From Cysteiniphilum sp. JM-1 (GTDB lineage: Bacteria > Pseudomonadota > Gammaproteobacteria > Francisellales > Francisellaceae): a DNA stretch of 64,000 bases. Below are positions 17,354 through 26,457 of this stretch, piece after piece (the stretch's first letter is position 1; each line of letters begins with the position of its first letter). The notes below the pieces were generated by a model. It ran no database searches. It was not told the origin of the DNA and saw nothing but the letters and a program-made list of their open reading frames with translations. The stretch spans positions 62,001 through 126,000 of the forward strand of contig NZ_VXKS01000004.1 of NCBI RefSeq assembly GCF_008711525.1, given 5' to 3'. Position numbers and translations under genes: made by a program.

Positions 17354-18172
17354 ATGGACAAACAAACGATATTAATTACCGGCTGCTCACATGGCGGCAT
17401 CGGTTATGCCACGGCGAAATACTTAAAAACACAAGGTTATCGTGTTTTTGCCTCCGCCAGAAAGCCAGAGGACGTTGAAAAACTCACTGCTGAAGGTTTT
17501 GAAACTTACTTGATTGATGTATTAGATGATGCGCAAATAGATGCAGCATTGGCTGACATTCTGCACAAAAGCGGCGGAACATTAGATGTGTTATTTAATA
17601 ATGCCGGTTTTTCACAAGCAGGTGCCCTAGAGGATATTCCGACAAAACACGTCAAAGAGCAGTTTGATACGAATTTTTTTGCGCTTCACAATCTCACATG
17701 CAAGGCACTCAAAATTATGCGTAAGCAAGCTCATGGTAAGATTATTCAGCATGGCTCTGTCTTGGGATTAGTATCACTTAAATATCGAGGTGCTTATAAT
17801 GCTAGCAAATATGCCATTGAAGGCTTGGTCGATACAATGCGTCAAGAATTAAGAGGTTCTAACATCCATATGACGATACTTAACACCGGACCGGTAACCA
17901 GTAAAATCCGAGAAAATTCGATGAAAACCGTTAAAAATATTGAGCTTAAAAATTCGGTGCATTTAAGTGACTATAAAAAACTGATGTCAGGTAACCATAA
18001 ACCCGTACCATTTAACGAGGAAGCAATCGCTGTAGCCAAGGTTGTTGAGAAAATTCTTAAAGCAAAAAATCCCGCACCGCGCTATAGCATCACCAAGTTT
18101 ACTAGTATTGCTAAACTCTTAAAATGGATGTTATCTAGTCGCGCACTTGAGCGTGTCTTAAGCAGATATTAA
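17354..18172 (+). CDS. short-chain dehydrogenase/reductase (SDR)
   Basis: This is a classical SDR of 272 residues and an NAD(P)-dependent oxidoreductase. The Rossmann motif is ITGCSHGGIGYATA near residue 7, NNAG is in LFNNAGFSQ, and the catalytic Tyr-Lys pair is in YNASKYA, with a serine in QHGSVLGL. The C-terminal region is longer and more basic than usual. The substrate is unknown; similar proteins act on lipids or retinol-like compounds. It sits between two membrane-protein genes, with a 16-bp gap to the next. Confidence 0.85.
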   Translation: MDKQTILITGCSHGGIGYATAKYLKTQGYRVFASARKPEDVEKLTAEGFETYLIDVLDDAQIDAALADILHKSGGTLDVLFNNAGFSQAGALEDIPTKHVKEQFDTNFFALHNLTCKALKIMRKQAHGKIIQHGSVLGLVSLKYRGAYNASKYAIEGLVDTMRQELRGSNIHMTILNTGPVTSKIRENSMKTVKNIELKNSVHLSDYKKLMSGNHKPVPFNEEAIAVAKVVEKILKAKNPAPRYSITKFTSIAKLLKWMLSSRALERVLSRY

Positions 18173-18188
18173 TAAAGGAATACCATCA

Positions 18189-19574
18189 ATGTCACCACAA
18201 CGCGCTTTTTTGCTTAACTGTATACGTCACCCGAGTATTTTATATTTCTGTATTTTGCCGGTATATGTCCCTATTCGCGCATTAGCAGAAAGCATCTCCA
18301 GCTTTAACCAAGTTTTTAAAGATGACTTTGAACGTCTATATTTCTTCTCGGATATGCTGATTATTGGTGCGATTTTAGGACTCATTACTTGGCTTACCGT
18401 CATCCTGACTGAAAAACTTATCAAAGACGTCAAACAAAAATCAGACGCGCTGACAATGGTTGGTTTCTTCTGCCCATTTTTATTGATGTTAACCACCTAT
18501 ATTTTACTCTCCGGACGCTTTGGCGGTGGTACTTTGTACATGACGATGGGGGTACATTTCTTTTTACTATCGTATCTTGGCAATCAAGTCGTATTACATA
18601 CTAAACGTTATCAACTTGTCGCAGAAAACTCACTTTCCAATGAGATCAAAAATAACCTAATGTCATTTATCGTCAACACCCTTGGCATTATCGTCACCAT
18701 CTTGTTTGTTGGCTTTTCCTTTTTAAATCTGCTGTTACCTTTTACTTTGGCAACTTCAATTTGCGGCGCTATTTTTTATTACTTCCGTTTTGTGCGTGGC
18801 ATTGAGTCCTTCAACATACAGGTGTTTTTAAAATGCTTATTATCCTTTGCCATAGGCGCATTATTAGCACTGTTGTGTGGTGCATTAATGTATCGTTGGC
18901 ATAATATCGCTGACGCACTTGTCATTGTCATTATTGCTTTTCTAAGTATTGCCATTGCGATCAAAACCAAGCCACGCTATGTCATGCTCTGTATCAATGG
19001 CGCAAGTCAATACAGCATCGTTGTTTATGTGCTGATGTCATCGGTACTGTTGTTTTTATTCAACAATCAACTTGCACAAATCTATCAGGCGGTTTATCCA
19101 TTAGAGCCTGTGTTTTCATTAATTGTCGTAATCATTGGCTTGCGTCTTATTTTGCGTAAGAAAAGCCAAACGACTGATGCAGCCATCCGCCAGAATATCT
19201 TTTTATTTGGTATGTTGATGTTGCCGCTATTGTGGTGCTTTTACACCATTGGCTCTGCCAATATAGCTTGGGTGTTGCTTGCCGTTATTGTATTTTTTGT
19301 TATTTATGCAATTGTTGAATATGTTGTGATGTTTAACCTAAGACAAATCATCTTTACCAATCAATATTCAAACCAAACAAATACCCTATTAAGCACATAC
19401 CTTAATATCTTGTATCAAGGGTTTATTCCGGTGATTTATTTAAGTATTACCTCATTGCTACATCGCTACTCAATGATGGCTTTTAAAGAGGTATTGTTGT
19501 CTAGTTTGCTTATTCTTGTGCTATTGGTGATCATCTTTAATTTCATCACACAGCTATCTTTACGAAAGTGCTAA
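18189..19574 (+). CDS. polytopic membrane protein of unknown family
   Basis: The 461-residue protein is hydrophobic almost throughout, with about 12 predicted TM segments in two sets, which gives it an MFS-like look. I find no family signature: the loop after helix 2 (LTEKLIKDVKQKSD) lacks the MFS GxxxDRxGRR motif. Alanine, leucine and isoleucine dominate and aromatics cluster at helix ends. It is last in the run that begins after gatB. A transporter is the likeliest role, but this is only inference. Confidence 0.7.
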   Translation: MSPQRAFLLNCIRHPSILYFCILPVYVPIRALAESISSFNQVFKDDFERLYFFSDMLIIGAILGLITWLTVILTEKLIKDVKQKSDALTMVGFFCPFLLMLTTYILLSGRFGGGTLYMTMGVHFFLLSYLGNQVVLHTKRYQLVAENSLSNEIKNNLMSFIVNTLGIIVTILFVGFSFLNLLLPFTLATSICGAIFYYFRFVRGIESFNIQVFLKCLLSFAIGALLALLCGALMYRWHNIADALVIVIIAFLSIAIAIKTKPRYVMLCINGASQYSIVVYVLMSSVLLFLFNNQLAQIYQAVYPLEPVFSLIVVIIGLRLILRKKSQTTDAAIRQNIFLFGMLMLPLLWCFYTIGSANIAWVLLAVIVFFVIYAIVEYVVMFNLRQIIFTNQYSNQTNTLLSTYLNILYQGFIPVIYLSITSLLHRYSMMAFKEVLLSSLLILVLLVIIFNFITQLSLRKC

Positions 19575-19582
19575 TGCATGCG

Positions 19583-19610
19583 TTGACAATAGGCTTGATT
19601 TAGCCAGAAT
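19583..19610 (+). promoter_or_regulatory. promoter of ridA
   Basis: A perfect TTGACA (19583-19588) is followed after 16 bp by CAGAAT (19605-19610), four of six -10 matches. It lies 31 bp upstream of the ridA start. Confidence 0.5.
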
Positions 19611-19641
19611 GAAATTGCTCTTAAAAATCTAAGGAATATTT

Positions 19642-20019
19642 ATGAAAGAAGTCGTACAAACCAATAACGCACCACAAGCGATAGGTCCATATGTACAAGC
19701 AGTTAAGATCAATGGCATGCTCTATACCTCAGGACAAATTGCCTTAAATGCAAAAGGCGAATTAGTTCAAGGCGATATTAAAGTGCAAGCAAAACAAGTC
19801 ATGCAAAACTTAAAAGCCGTTGTCGAAGCTGCCGGAAGTAGCATGGATAAACTGATCAAGACCACTTGTTTTATTAAAAACATGGATAACTTTGCTGCTT
19901 TTAATGAAGTTTATGCCTCATTTTTTCAAGGGATAACCCCACCAGCACGTTCATGTGTTGAAGTCGCACGCTTACCCAAAGATGTGTTAATTGAAGTTGA
20001 AGCAATTGCTGAGATTTAA
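19642..20019 (+). CDS. ridA: RidA-family enamine/imine deaminase
   Basis: RidA hydrolyses reactive enamine/imine intermediates made by PLP enzymes, such as 2-aminoacrylate. The 125 residues match the YjgF/RidA length. IGPYVQAVKINGMLYTSGQI forms the start of the fold. The substrate-binding arginine is in PPARSCVEVARLPKDV, and the C-terminal EVEAIAEI holds the conserved glutamate. A good ribosome-binding site (AAGGA) and its own promoter suggest monocistronic expression. Confidence 0.95.
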   Translation: MKEVVQTNNAPQAIGPYVQAVKINGMLYTSGQIALNAKGELVQGDIKVQAKQVMQNLKAVVEAAGSSMDKLIKTTCFIKNMDNFAAFNEVYASFFQGITPPARSCVEVARLPKDVLIEVEAIAEI

Positions 20020-20179
20020 TCATTCGACTTTGTTTTTACCTCACTCAAGCCACCTAATATTCAATTAAAATCGCCCATATCTAGAATGCATTACAATCAA
20101 TACCACGTATTTATTACGCGTCACTTGCTATTTGTTATACTCTATACTGCTCATGGAAAAATCAAGATAGGATATAGAT

Positions 20180-22693
20180 ATGCTAAATACGACGCTACAA
20201 CCAAAATCACTTGCCCTAAGCATTCTCTTAAGCTTAGGTGCTTTTAGTTATGCAATGAGTACCCCGCAGCCAATTGACTGCATTAGCGCCAACATCAACA
20301 TCGATCAACCCAATGTAACTGCATATTACAAAGCAGTTAAGATTCAATTTACCAATCACTGTGGTAAGCCAGTTAATCTCAAAAATGCGTTGGTACAATT
20401 TCAAGCTAATAGCACGGTACAAAATGTTTGGGGCACTTGGAATTTCGTAAACTCCGATTCAAATCCACCAAGTAATCACAACGGCTTAGTAAGTTTTACT
20501 ATCGCTAAGAATAAAAATGAAAGCTTAAATATTAATCAATCATTTTCTGTTCAGTTTGGATTAAATTTCCCATTAGCCGAAATAGCTAAAATCACTGATG
20601 CACAGGTTTTTAGCAATGATGCCCCAGTAAGTGAAAATGGGAAAATACAGTTTACCTTTAAATCCAACGCCCAACTTCAAGGAACATCCAAAGTGACGCT
20701 TAGCCGTGCTGGGGAGCTGATCAAAACGCTAAATAATAGCAATTGGACAGCCGATCAAACCAGCTTAATTGATCATCTAGATTATGGTGACTACACTTTG
20801 AATGCCAACAAAATTGGCAATTGCACTGCAGTATTTTCACCAAGCAATGCGTTAAACATTAATAGTGACAATATCAACTCGCTAAGTTTAAGTTATCAAT
20901 GTACAACGCCTAGCGAACAAGGAAGCATCAAAGTTTCTCTACCGCCAGCTCCTTTAAGTGGCATAGGTAGTGATACAACAGTAACGCTTACACACGATGG
21001 ACAAGCACAAACTAAAGCACTTAACTGGAATAGCAATTATACTTTTCAATCGCTAAGTTATGGTGATTATACCTTACAATTTCAGTCCGTTAGCGATGGT
21101 AAAAATGTTGCCAATGCCGCTGATCAAAACATCAATATCAGCCAAGATCAAAAGCAGGTTAGCGTGACACCTCATTACCAAGTTTCGCCACTTGTTACAG
21201 TCATTACACCTTTTACGGTTACTAGCGATCATGAAACCACCTTAGAACTCACGCTCAAAGATAATAACTACAAAACGACGTTCAATTTCACGCGTCAAAT
21301 CCCATCAGGCAACTCCACACAAACCCTTGAGCTTCCTGCCAATGACAGTTTTACTTTGTCAGTTAATGCTGCAAGTGGTACTGCTAGCACCGATAAAACC
21401 CAGTTCAATACCTCTTCAGGCACCCAACAAAATGCCTTTAATGTCAATATTGTCAATCAACAGTCAAACTACGGGAAACTCACCTATCACGTTGGTTTCC
21501 CAGTGAGTGATTATGCGCATAGTGCAGAATCAATTGAGCTTAGTGATCCTAAATTTGCACCACTGATATTATCTAATTACGTTGCCGGAGAGTTGCTAAA
21601 TTATATGATAAAAGCACATTACCCACAGTGGTCTGTCGATAAGGATTATATTGCAGGATCTTTATTTGCACAGCTTCTACAGGAGAATATCAGTACTAGT
21701 AACTATCCCGGTGGATTGTTTATCAATAATGAAACAGCGAGAAAACAATTACTTAATGCAGGTCAAGGTGGCCCATATCAACTCAATGACTACTCTAAGC
21801 GCCTACCAAGCGTTGATGTCCCCGGATCCCTTGGGCTCATTAACTATACAGTTCTACAGAAATCTTTAGGCTATAGTATTGCATCACAAGACAATGGTAC
21901 GCAAACTGGCTCAACAGGACCTGAAACACTCGATAATATCTATTTTGGTCCACTTGCAGCGGCTTATTTTCATTTAAATGATATAAATCGCATTGAGGTC
22001 AATAACAGCACAACGTGGGGACCACAGGCACATAGCTGGAGCAAATGTGTACAAGCATTAAATGCCAATCAATTTGCCTATTTTGATATGATTCTTAATG
22101 CCGCATATAATGCGGGGACTTACTCCGATATTCTAGGCACACTCATTGATCTTTGTGCGTATCCACAAGAATTAAGTCAATATTTGCCAAATCTAGCAAA
22201 CTTCAGCTTAAATGACAGCGCATATATCAATGCTTTCCAACTACCTACGCTAGCAGATGGCTACAAACCAAAGAGCTTACCACAGTGGTATAAGGGCACG
22301 ACATTCATTCTATATCCACGACAAGTGCAATACTACATTGATCAACTAACTAACAATAATCAAACGCTGGCACAATATGGCTTACAGGTGAATAACTCTT
22401 TCGCTTTTAGCATTGCACAATTACAAAAAGTCTTTGCGGAAAGTATGCACACATTAGCTTATGGTCAAACGGCAAGTAACTATCAATTTATCAGCATTGA
22501 CAGCGCCAATGCAGCATTTGCAAAAAGTATGGAGCAAAATGGGCTATCAAGTGGCATAATTCTGAACTTAAACAACAGTAATGATCGCAAAGAAATGTAT
22601 CAGCTGCTGAATGATGCTTTTGCCTCATTAGAGCAAACGCTAGGATTTAAGTTTAACGCCACAACAGAAGAAAACTTTAACCAAGTGTCATAA
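20180..22693 (+). CDS. large secreted protein with CBM2-like N-terminus and lysozyme-like C-terminus
   Basis: The 837-residue protein has a signal peptide (residues 1-27). Residues 32-155 look like a CBM2-type carbohydrate-binding module (VKIQFTNHCGKPVNL, VQNVWGTW, INQSFSVQFGLNFP). Two repeats in the middle share the block YGDYTL near residues 201 and 292, like beta-sandwich linker domains. The C-terminal 400 residues are helical, with GQGGPYQLNDYSK (about 527) and LNAAYNAGTYSDI (about 639). These recall the G-x-x-Q and AYNAG blocks of lytic transglycosylases, though spacing and sequence are too divergent to be sure. I infer a secreted glycan-binding, perhaps glycan-cleaving protein. It is monocistronic, with a repeat element just after the stop. 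Confidence 0.6.
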   Translation: MLNTTLQPKSLALSILLSLGAFSYAMSTPQPIDCISANINIDQPNVTAYYKAVKIQFTNHCGKPVNLKNALVQFQANSTVQNVWGTWNFVNSDSNPPSNHNGLVSFTIAKNKNESLNINQSFSVQFGLNFPLAEIAKITDAQVFSNDAPVSENGKIQFTFKSNAQLQGTSKVTLSRAGELIKTLNNSNWTADQTSLIDHLDYGDYTLNANKIGNCTAVFSPSNALNINSDNINSLSLSYQCTTPSEQGSIKVSLPPAPLSGIGSDTTVTLTHDGQAQTKALNWNSNYTFQSLSYGDYTLQFQSVSDGKNVANAADQNINISQDQKQVSVTPHYQVSPLVTVITPFTVTSDHETTLELTLKDNNYKTTFNFTRQIPSGNSTQTLELPANDSFTLSVNAASGTASTDKTQFNTSSGTQQNAFNVNIVNQQSNYGKLTYHVGFPVSDYAHSAESIELSDPKFAPLILSNYVAGELLNYMIKAHYPQWSVDKDYIAGSLFAQLLQENISTSNYPGGLFINNETARKQLLNAGQGGPYQLNDYSKRLPSVDVPGSLGLINYTVLQKSLGYSIASQDNGTQTGSTGPETLDNIYFGPLAAAYFHLNDINRIEVNNSTTWGPQAHSWSKCVQALNANQFAYFDMILNAAYNAGTYSDILGTLIDLCAYPQELSQYLPNLANFSLNDSAYINAFQLPTLADGYKPKSLPQWYKGTTFILYPRQVQYYIDQLTNNNQTLAQYGLQVNNSFAFSIAQLQKVFAESMHTLAYGQTASNYQFISIDSANAAFAKSMEQNGLSSGIILNLNNSNDRKEMYQLLNDAFASLEQTLGFKFNATTEENFNQVS

Positions 22694-22720
22694 TCCGCCC
22701 GCTATATGGTGATCTATAAC

Positions 22721-22802
22721 CAAGTTGCAGCAGCCAATACCTCTCCCCTTGTGGGATTGCTCGTTCAGCTTAAGCTTAAGCTGCACGGGCGAGAGGGAAT
22801 TA
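22721..22802 (+). repeat. intergenic palindromic repeat (REP-like), copy 2
   Basis: The plus strand reads AAGTTGCAGCA, TACCTCTCCCC, then TCGTTCAGC, an AAGCTTAAGCTG core and CGGGCGAGAGGGAATT. The blocks and their order match the minus strand of 10621-10695, while the spacers differ. It lies between the convergent ends of the 837-residue protein gene and ampG, where it could also act as a bidirectional terminator hairpin. Confidence 0.7.
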
Positions 22803-22828
22803 AAGCACGACTTACTCTTGATTCATGA

Positions 22829-24112
22829 CTACCCATGCAGATTTGCCATTAAAATAATCTGCTTGCGTGCCAGCCATATGCCAAAGGTGACAATGCAGCC
22901 AAGAATAAAACTTAATAAAAACAACATCTCCCAACCGTAGCCTGCTTGAACATTGCCCGCTAATGGCCCTACTAATACACGTCCTAATGAGTCAATCGAG
23001 CTTAATACTGCAAACTGTGTCGCTGAGAAGCTTTTATTGACAAGGCTCATAATCATTGCCACTAATACGGCAGTACCCATTGCACCAACCATATATTCAA
23101 CCGCAACGGAGATTACCATTAAATAATAATTCTTCCCTTCAAATGCTAACCACATATACATTAAGTTTGCCGCTGCCATCATAAAGCTAAATAGTAAAAA
23201 CGTACGAAACAAACCAAATCCTTTGGCTAACATACCACCCAATACTAGACCAATAAAGGTAAATATTAAGGCATTGGTTTTATACGATACGGCAATCGTG
23301 ACTTTATCAAAGCCAAGTTCAGCAAAGAAAACGGTATTAAGTGAAAATGCCAACGCATCACTAAACTTGTAGAAAACAATAATCAACAGCATAACAACAG
23401 CTACCGCAAAGCCGCGACGCGTAAAGAAATCATAAAATGGTAAAACAACCGCATCAGCAAAAGTTTTCGGGCGATTATCCACTGTGGTTTCCCGCGCTAG
23501 AAAGGTGCCGATCATTGCCACTGCAAAAAATGGAATCAATGCAAAAATACCGGTTTGCCAGTTATTATCAAAGTATTTAACCATGATTAATAGAAAGGCA
23601 CCTGTGACCATCATTGCCACGCGATAACCTAATACTGAAATAGAACTACCTAATGCCCGTTCATCCTCATCTAACACTTCTGTTTGATAGGCATTAATCG
23701 CAATATCTTGCGTTGCCGAGAAAAAGCAAATTGCCAAGGCAATACCGGCGATAATTAACGGTGATTGCGCAGGTGAGAATTGACTCAATAAAAACACACA
23801 GACAATTAATAATAGCTGCATTAATAAAATCCAGCCCTTGCGTCTGCCAAAGTATTTAAAGCTTATGCGATCAATCACCGGTGACCATAGATATTTTACT
23901 GTATACGGCAATGCCACTAGTGTTAATAAGCCAATATCTTGAATGCTAACCCCTGCTTCGTGATACCAATAGGTTAATGATGATGCCGTAAGCATCAAGG
24001 GCAAGCCTGACGAGTAGCCTAAAATAAACATCACCAGCATTTTGCGACTTTTAAATAACCCGGCAATGCTGTCTATGGTTGCCGCTTTTAACTGTTGTGA
24101 AAAACCGCTCAT
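22829..24112 (-). CDS. ampG: AmpG-type muropeptide permease (MFS)
   Basis: AmpG imports GlcNAc-anhydroMurNAc peptides for cell-wall recycling. The family signatures are LGYSSGLPLMLTASSLTYW, LVALPYTVKYLWSPVID, and the helix-5 stretch ATQDIAINAYQTEVL. At 427 residues it is shorter than E. coli AmpG (491), with about 12 helices. The ATG at 24112 has GGAGG 7 nt upstream; an in-frame ATG nine codons earlier has no ribosome-binding site. It is 33 bp downstream of anmK on the same strand, which supports the recycling role. Confidence 0.85.
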   Translation of the reverse strand: MSGFSQQLKAATIDSIAGLFKSRKMLVMFILGYSSGLPLMLTASSLTYWYHEAGVSIQDIGLLTLVALPYTVKYLWSPVIDRISFKYFGRRKGWILLMQLLLIVCVFLLSQFSPAQSPLIIAGIALAICFFSATQDIAINAYQTEVLDEDERALGSSISVLGYRVAMMVTGAFLLIMVKYFDNNWQTGIFALIPFFAVAMIGTFLARETTVDNRPKTFADAVVLPFYDFFTRRGFAVAVVMLLIIVFYKFSDALAFSLNTVFFAELGFDKVTIAVSYKTNALIFTFIGLVLGGMLAKGFGLFRTFLLFSFMMAAANLMYMWLAFEGKNYYLMVISVAVEYMVGAMGTAVLVAMIMSLVNKSFSATQFAVLSSIDSLGRVLVGPLAGNVQAGYGWEMLFLLSFILGCIVTFGIWLARKQIILMANLHG

Positions 24113-24145
24113 TGTTATCCCTCCAAAATCTAATTTCACGTTGCA

Positions 24146-25249
24146 CTAGCAAGCATGATAACTTCCTGCAATAAAGTCTTTTTTGCTTCCTGTTGTCGCT
24201 GAGAATGGTATTTTTATCTTATTGATATGGCAATAAGCAAACCACGCAAAGGCAATTGCTTCAATCCACGCTTCATCAACGCCCAAAGCATTAATTGCCT
24301 GCACGTTGATAGCTGGCAAATATTCTCGAAGCAAGTCCAATAAGAACTCATTACATGCGCCACCACCTGCGACATAAAGCGCTTTAGTATCTGCTTGATA
24401 AGCTAAAACAGCCTCCGCAATCGAGCGCGCTGTTAAATGATGCAGCGTTGCCTGCACATCTTGTATATGTTCATCGGTAGACAACTGATTCTCTAGCCAC
24501 TTTAAATTAAAATACTCAAGCCCCGTACTTTTAGGAGCGCTTTGCGCAAAATAAGGATCTTGCATTAATTCATCTAACAACTCGGGCAACAATATACCAC
24601 CGCGCCCCCACTGACCTGCTTGATCATAAGCTTCACCACGATGCTTATGAATCCATTGGTCGATCAAGGTATTGGCGGGACCCGTATCAAAACCAACAAG
24701 CGCTTTTTTAGGGTGTAGACAAGTAATATTAGCGATGCCGCCTAAGTTTAGAATGACTCGCGGCATATCTTTATCCGCAAAAAATGCTTGATGAAATGCC
24801 GGCACGAGAGGCGCGCCTTGCCCACCAAAAATCATATCTTTATTGCGAAAGTCATTGATAACAGGAATACCTGTCAGTGCTGTGAGCACATTACCACTGC
24901 CTAACTGAATACTGAATTTACGCATGCCCTGCGGCTGATGATAAACTGTCTGCCCATGGCAACCAATGGCAATAATATCTTTTGCATTGAGGTTATTTGC
25001 TATTAGCATTTGTTTAACGCACTGCGCATAACTTTCGGCTAATTGATAGTCTAAATCACCAAAATCGAATAATGATAATTGATAGCTGTGCGCAAAAATA
25101 TTTTTAATTCTCGCCTTAATCTCAGCAGAATAGGCGAAGCTTTGCTGTGCTTTGAGACTAAATGAGTCACCTGTAAAATCAACGACAACACAATCAATCG
25201 CATCCATACTAGTGCCAGACATAATGCCAATATAATACTTAGCACTCAT
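24146..25249 (-). CDS. anmK: anhydro-N-acetylmuramic acid kinase
   Basis: AnmK phosphorylates and opens 1,6-anhydroMurNAc to give MurNAc-6-phosphate. The 367 residues match the family. The N-terminal ATP-binding block is YIGIMSGTSMDAID, followed by IGCHGQTVYHQP, VINDFRNKDMIFGGQGAPLV and the catalytic-region LNLGGIANITCL. GFDTGPANTLIDQW and VAGGGACNEFLL complete the fold. The second Gly of the usual GTSMDGID is Ala here. It overlaps the upstream small membrane gene by 4 bp and precedes ampG. Confidence 0.96.
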   Translation of the reverse strand: MSAKYYIGIMSGTSMDAIDCVVVDFTGDSFSLKAQQSFAYSAEIKARIKNIFAHSYQLSLFDFGDLDYQLAESYAQCVKQMLIANNLNAKDIIAIGCHGQTVYHQPQGMRKFSIQLGSGNVLTALTGIPVINDFRNKDMIFGGQGAPLVPAFHQAFFADKDMPRVILNLGGIANITCLHPKKALVGFDTGPANTLIDQWIHKHRGEAYDQAGQWGRGGILLPELLDELMQDPYFAQSAPKSTGLEYFNLKWLENQLSTDEHIQDVQATLHHLTARSIAEAVLAYQADTKALYVAGGGACNEFLLDLLREYLPAINVQAINALGVDEAWIEAIAFAWFAYCHINKIKIPFSATTGSKKDFIAGSYHAC

Positions 25250-25635
25250 GATTTATTACGCTTCTTATCTTTTAGGTAATTAGCCAACGGTAGCGCAAAC
25301 ATACCAACAAACAATACAAGTGCAATAAAAAATAATAACTGCAACCACCAAGAAAAAGAGAGCATTACCTGCCACGCATGATTAAGCTGTGAGGCTGTAT
25401 TTGCAAATACTTGTTTTTCTGTCGGCATATAACGTGCTGACACCATTGAAACCGATACCAGATAAAATAACGTCACGATATACAACAACCCATATTGCTT
25501 ATAACGTTTGATCTTAAGATATTTTTTCTCGAGAAAGTAATTGATCTCATGATCATCATCACTGGCGCAACTTGAGGTTAAGGTTTTAATCCAGAAAAAT
25601 GCCAACACAACAGCATAAATAACAAAAACAATCAT
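25246..25635 (-). CDS. small membrane protein, three TM helices
   Basis: The 129-residue protein has hydrophobic segments at about 1-17, 48-68 and 90-115 and a basic tail (YLKDKKRNKS). I do not recognise it. The ATG at 25635 begins the first helix; the frame extends to a TTG seven codons upstream, inside the DsbG-like gene. The stop overlaps the anmK start (ATGA) and the start lies 4 bp after the DsbG-like stop, so the three are surely one transcript with ampG. Confidence 0.65.
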   Translation of the reverse strand: MIVFVIYAVVLAFFWIKTLTSSCASDDDHEINYFLEKKYLKIKRYKQYGLLYIVTLFYLVSVSMVSARYMPTEKQVFANTASQLNHAWQVMLSFSWWLQLLFFIALVLFVGMFALPLANYLKDKKRNKS

Positions 25636-25639
25636 CGAT

Positions 25640-26314
25640 TTACCAACTTTTTGCAACGCTTTTTATAAACAAATCTACTTTCTGTTCATTCTCTGTCAAC
25701 GCAGCACTATCGGCTTTTAAGGGGAGCAATGCACCACCACTGACTCTTGCTTGACCTGCTGCATTTTTATATACCACGACAGGCACTGAGTTGATTAACC
25801 CTTTTAGAATCGTCATATTGTGATTAAATTGCTCAATTTCTTTGCTTGTCGGATTGATCACTGGTGTGATACCACCTTCTTCCTCGGCATAATTAAAACC
25901 ATTTTCATTTTGCTTTAATGCCTCAAGCGGTGATTTTGCACTTAAAATAGCCATTGTTTTTAACGGACTTGAACGTTTGATAATGCCAATAGGCACCCAA
26001 CGAATCGCTAAATTGCCAGCCTCTACTTGCTTTTGAGTTGCCTCAAATAATGCATGGCAAAAAATACAATTAGGATCAAAGATCACATATATATTGCGCG
26101 CTGCCGTTTTTGCACCTTGCTCAATGAAATTTGCCGTTTGCAGTGCTTGGTATAATTCTTCAGCTGCTGGATCAGTTGAATTTAAATCCATCTTTTGTGC
26201 TTGGCTACTTCCTTTATCATGCGCACCAAAAAAGTAATAAGCACCACCCAAAATAATAATCAATGTAACCAATAGCAGTAATACACGTCTTGCCATAAAT
26301 TCAGTCCATTTCAT
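25640..26314 (-). CDS. DsbG/DsbC-like periplasmic thiol:disulfide interchange protein
   Basis: The 224-residue protein has an N-terminal membrane anchor (about residues 10-28) and a thioredoxin fold. The active site is CIFC in IFDPNCIFCHALFE. The following IRWVPIGIIKRSSPLKTMAI and LSAKSPLEA match E. coli DsbG (VGVIKPESPATAAAI LASKDPA). The cis-proline is in SVPVVVY. It lacks most of the DsbC/G dimerisation domain. An internal ATG six codons on is also a possible start. Its partner for reduction (DsbD) is not in the window. Confidence 0.82.
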   Translation of the reverse strand: MKWTEFMARRVLLLLVTLIIILGGAYYFFGAHDKGSSQAQKMDLNSTDPAAEELYQALQTANFIEQGAKTAARNIYVIFDPNCIFCHALFEATQKQVEAGNLAIRWVPIGIIKRSSPLKTMAILSAKSPLEALKQNENGFNYAEEEGGITPVINPTSKEIEQFNHNMTILKGLINSVPVVVYKNAAGQARVSGGALLPLKADSAALTENEQKVDLFIKSVAKSW

Positions 26315-26457
26315 CCAATCAAAAGTAAGCTAAAGCCTAGCGAATTTCGTCAATTTTAGCCACTTTTTATTGCTAGATTTATTCTAAGCAAACCAATTGG
26401 CTATAAGCTAAATTTATTGATATAGTTAATTTCTTATTGAGAGTATAGGGTTAAGAG

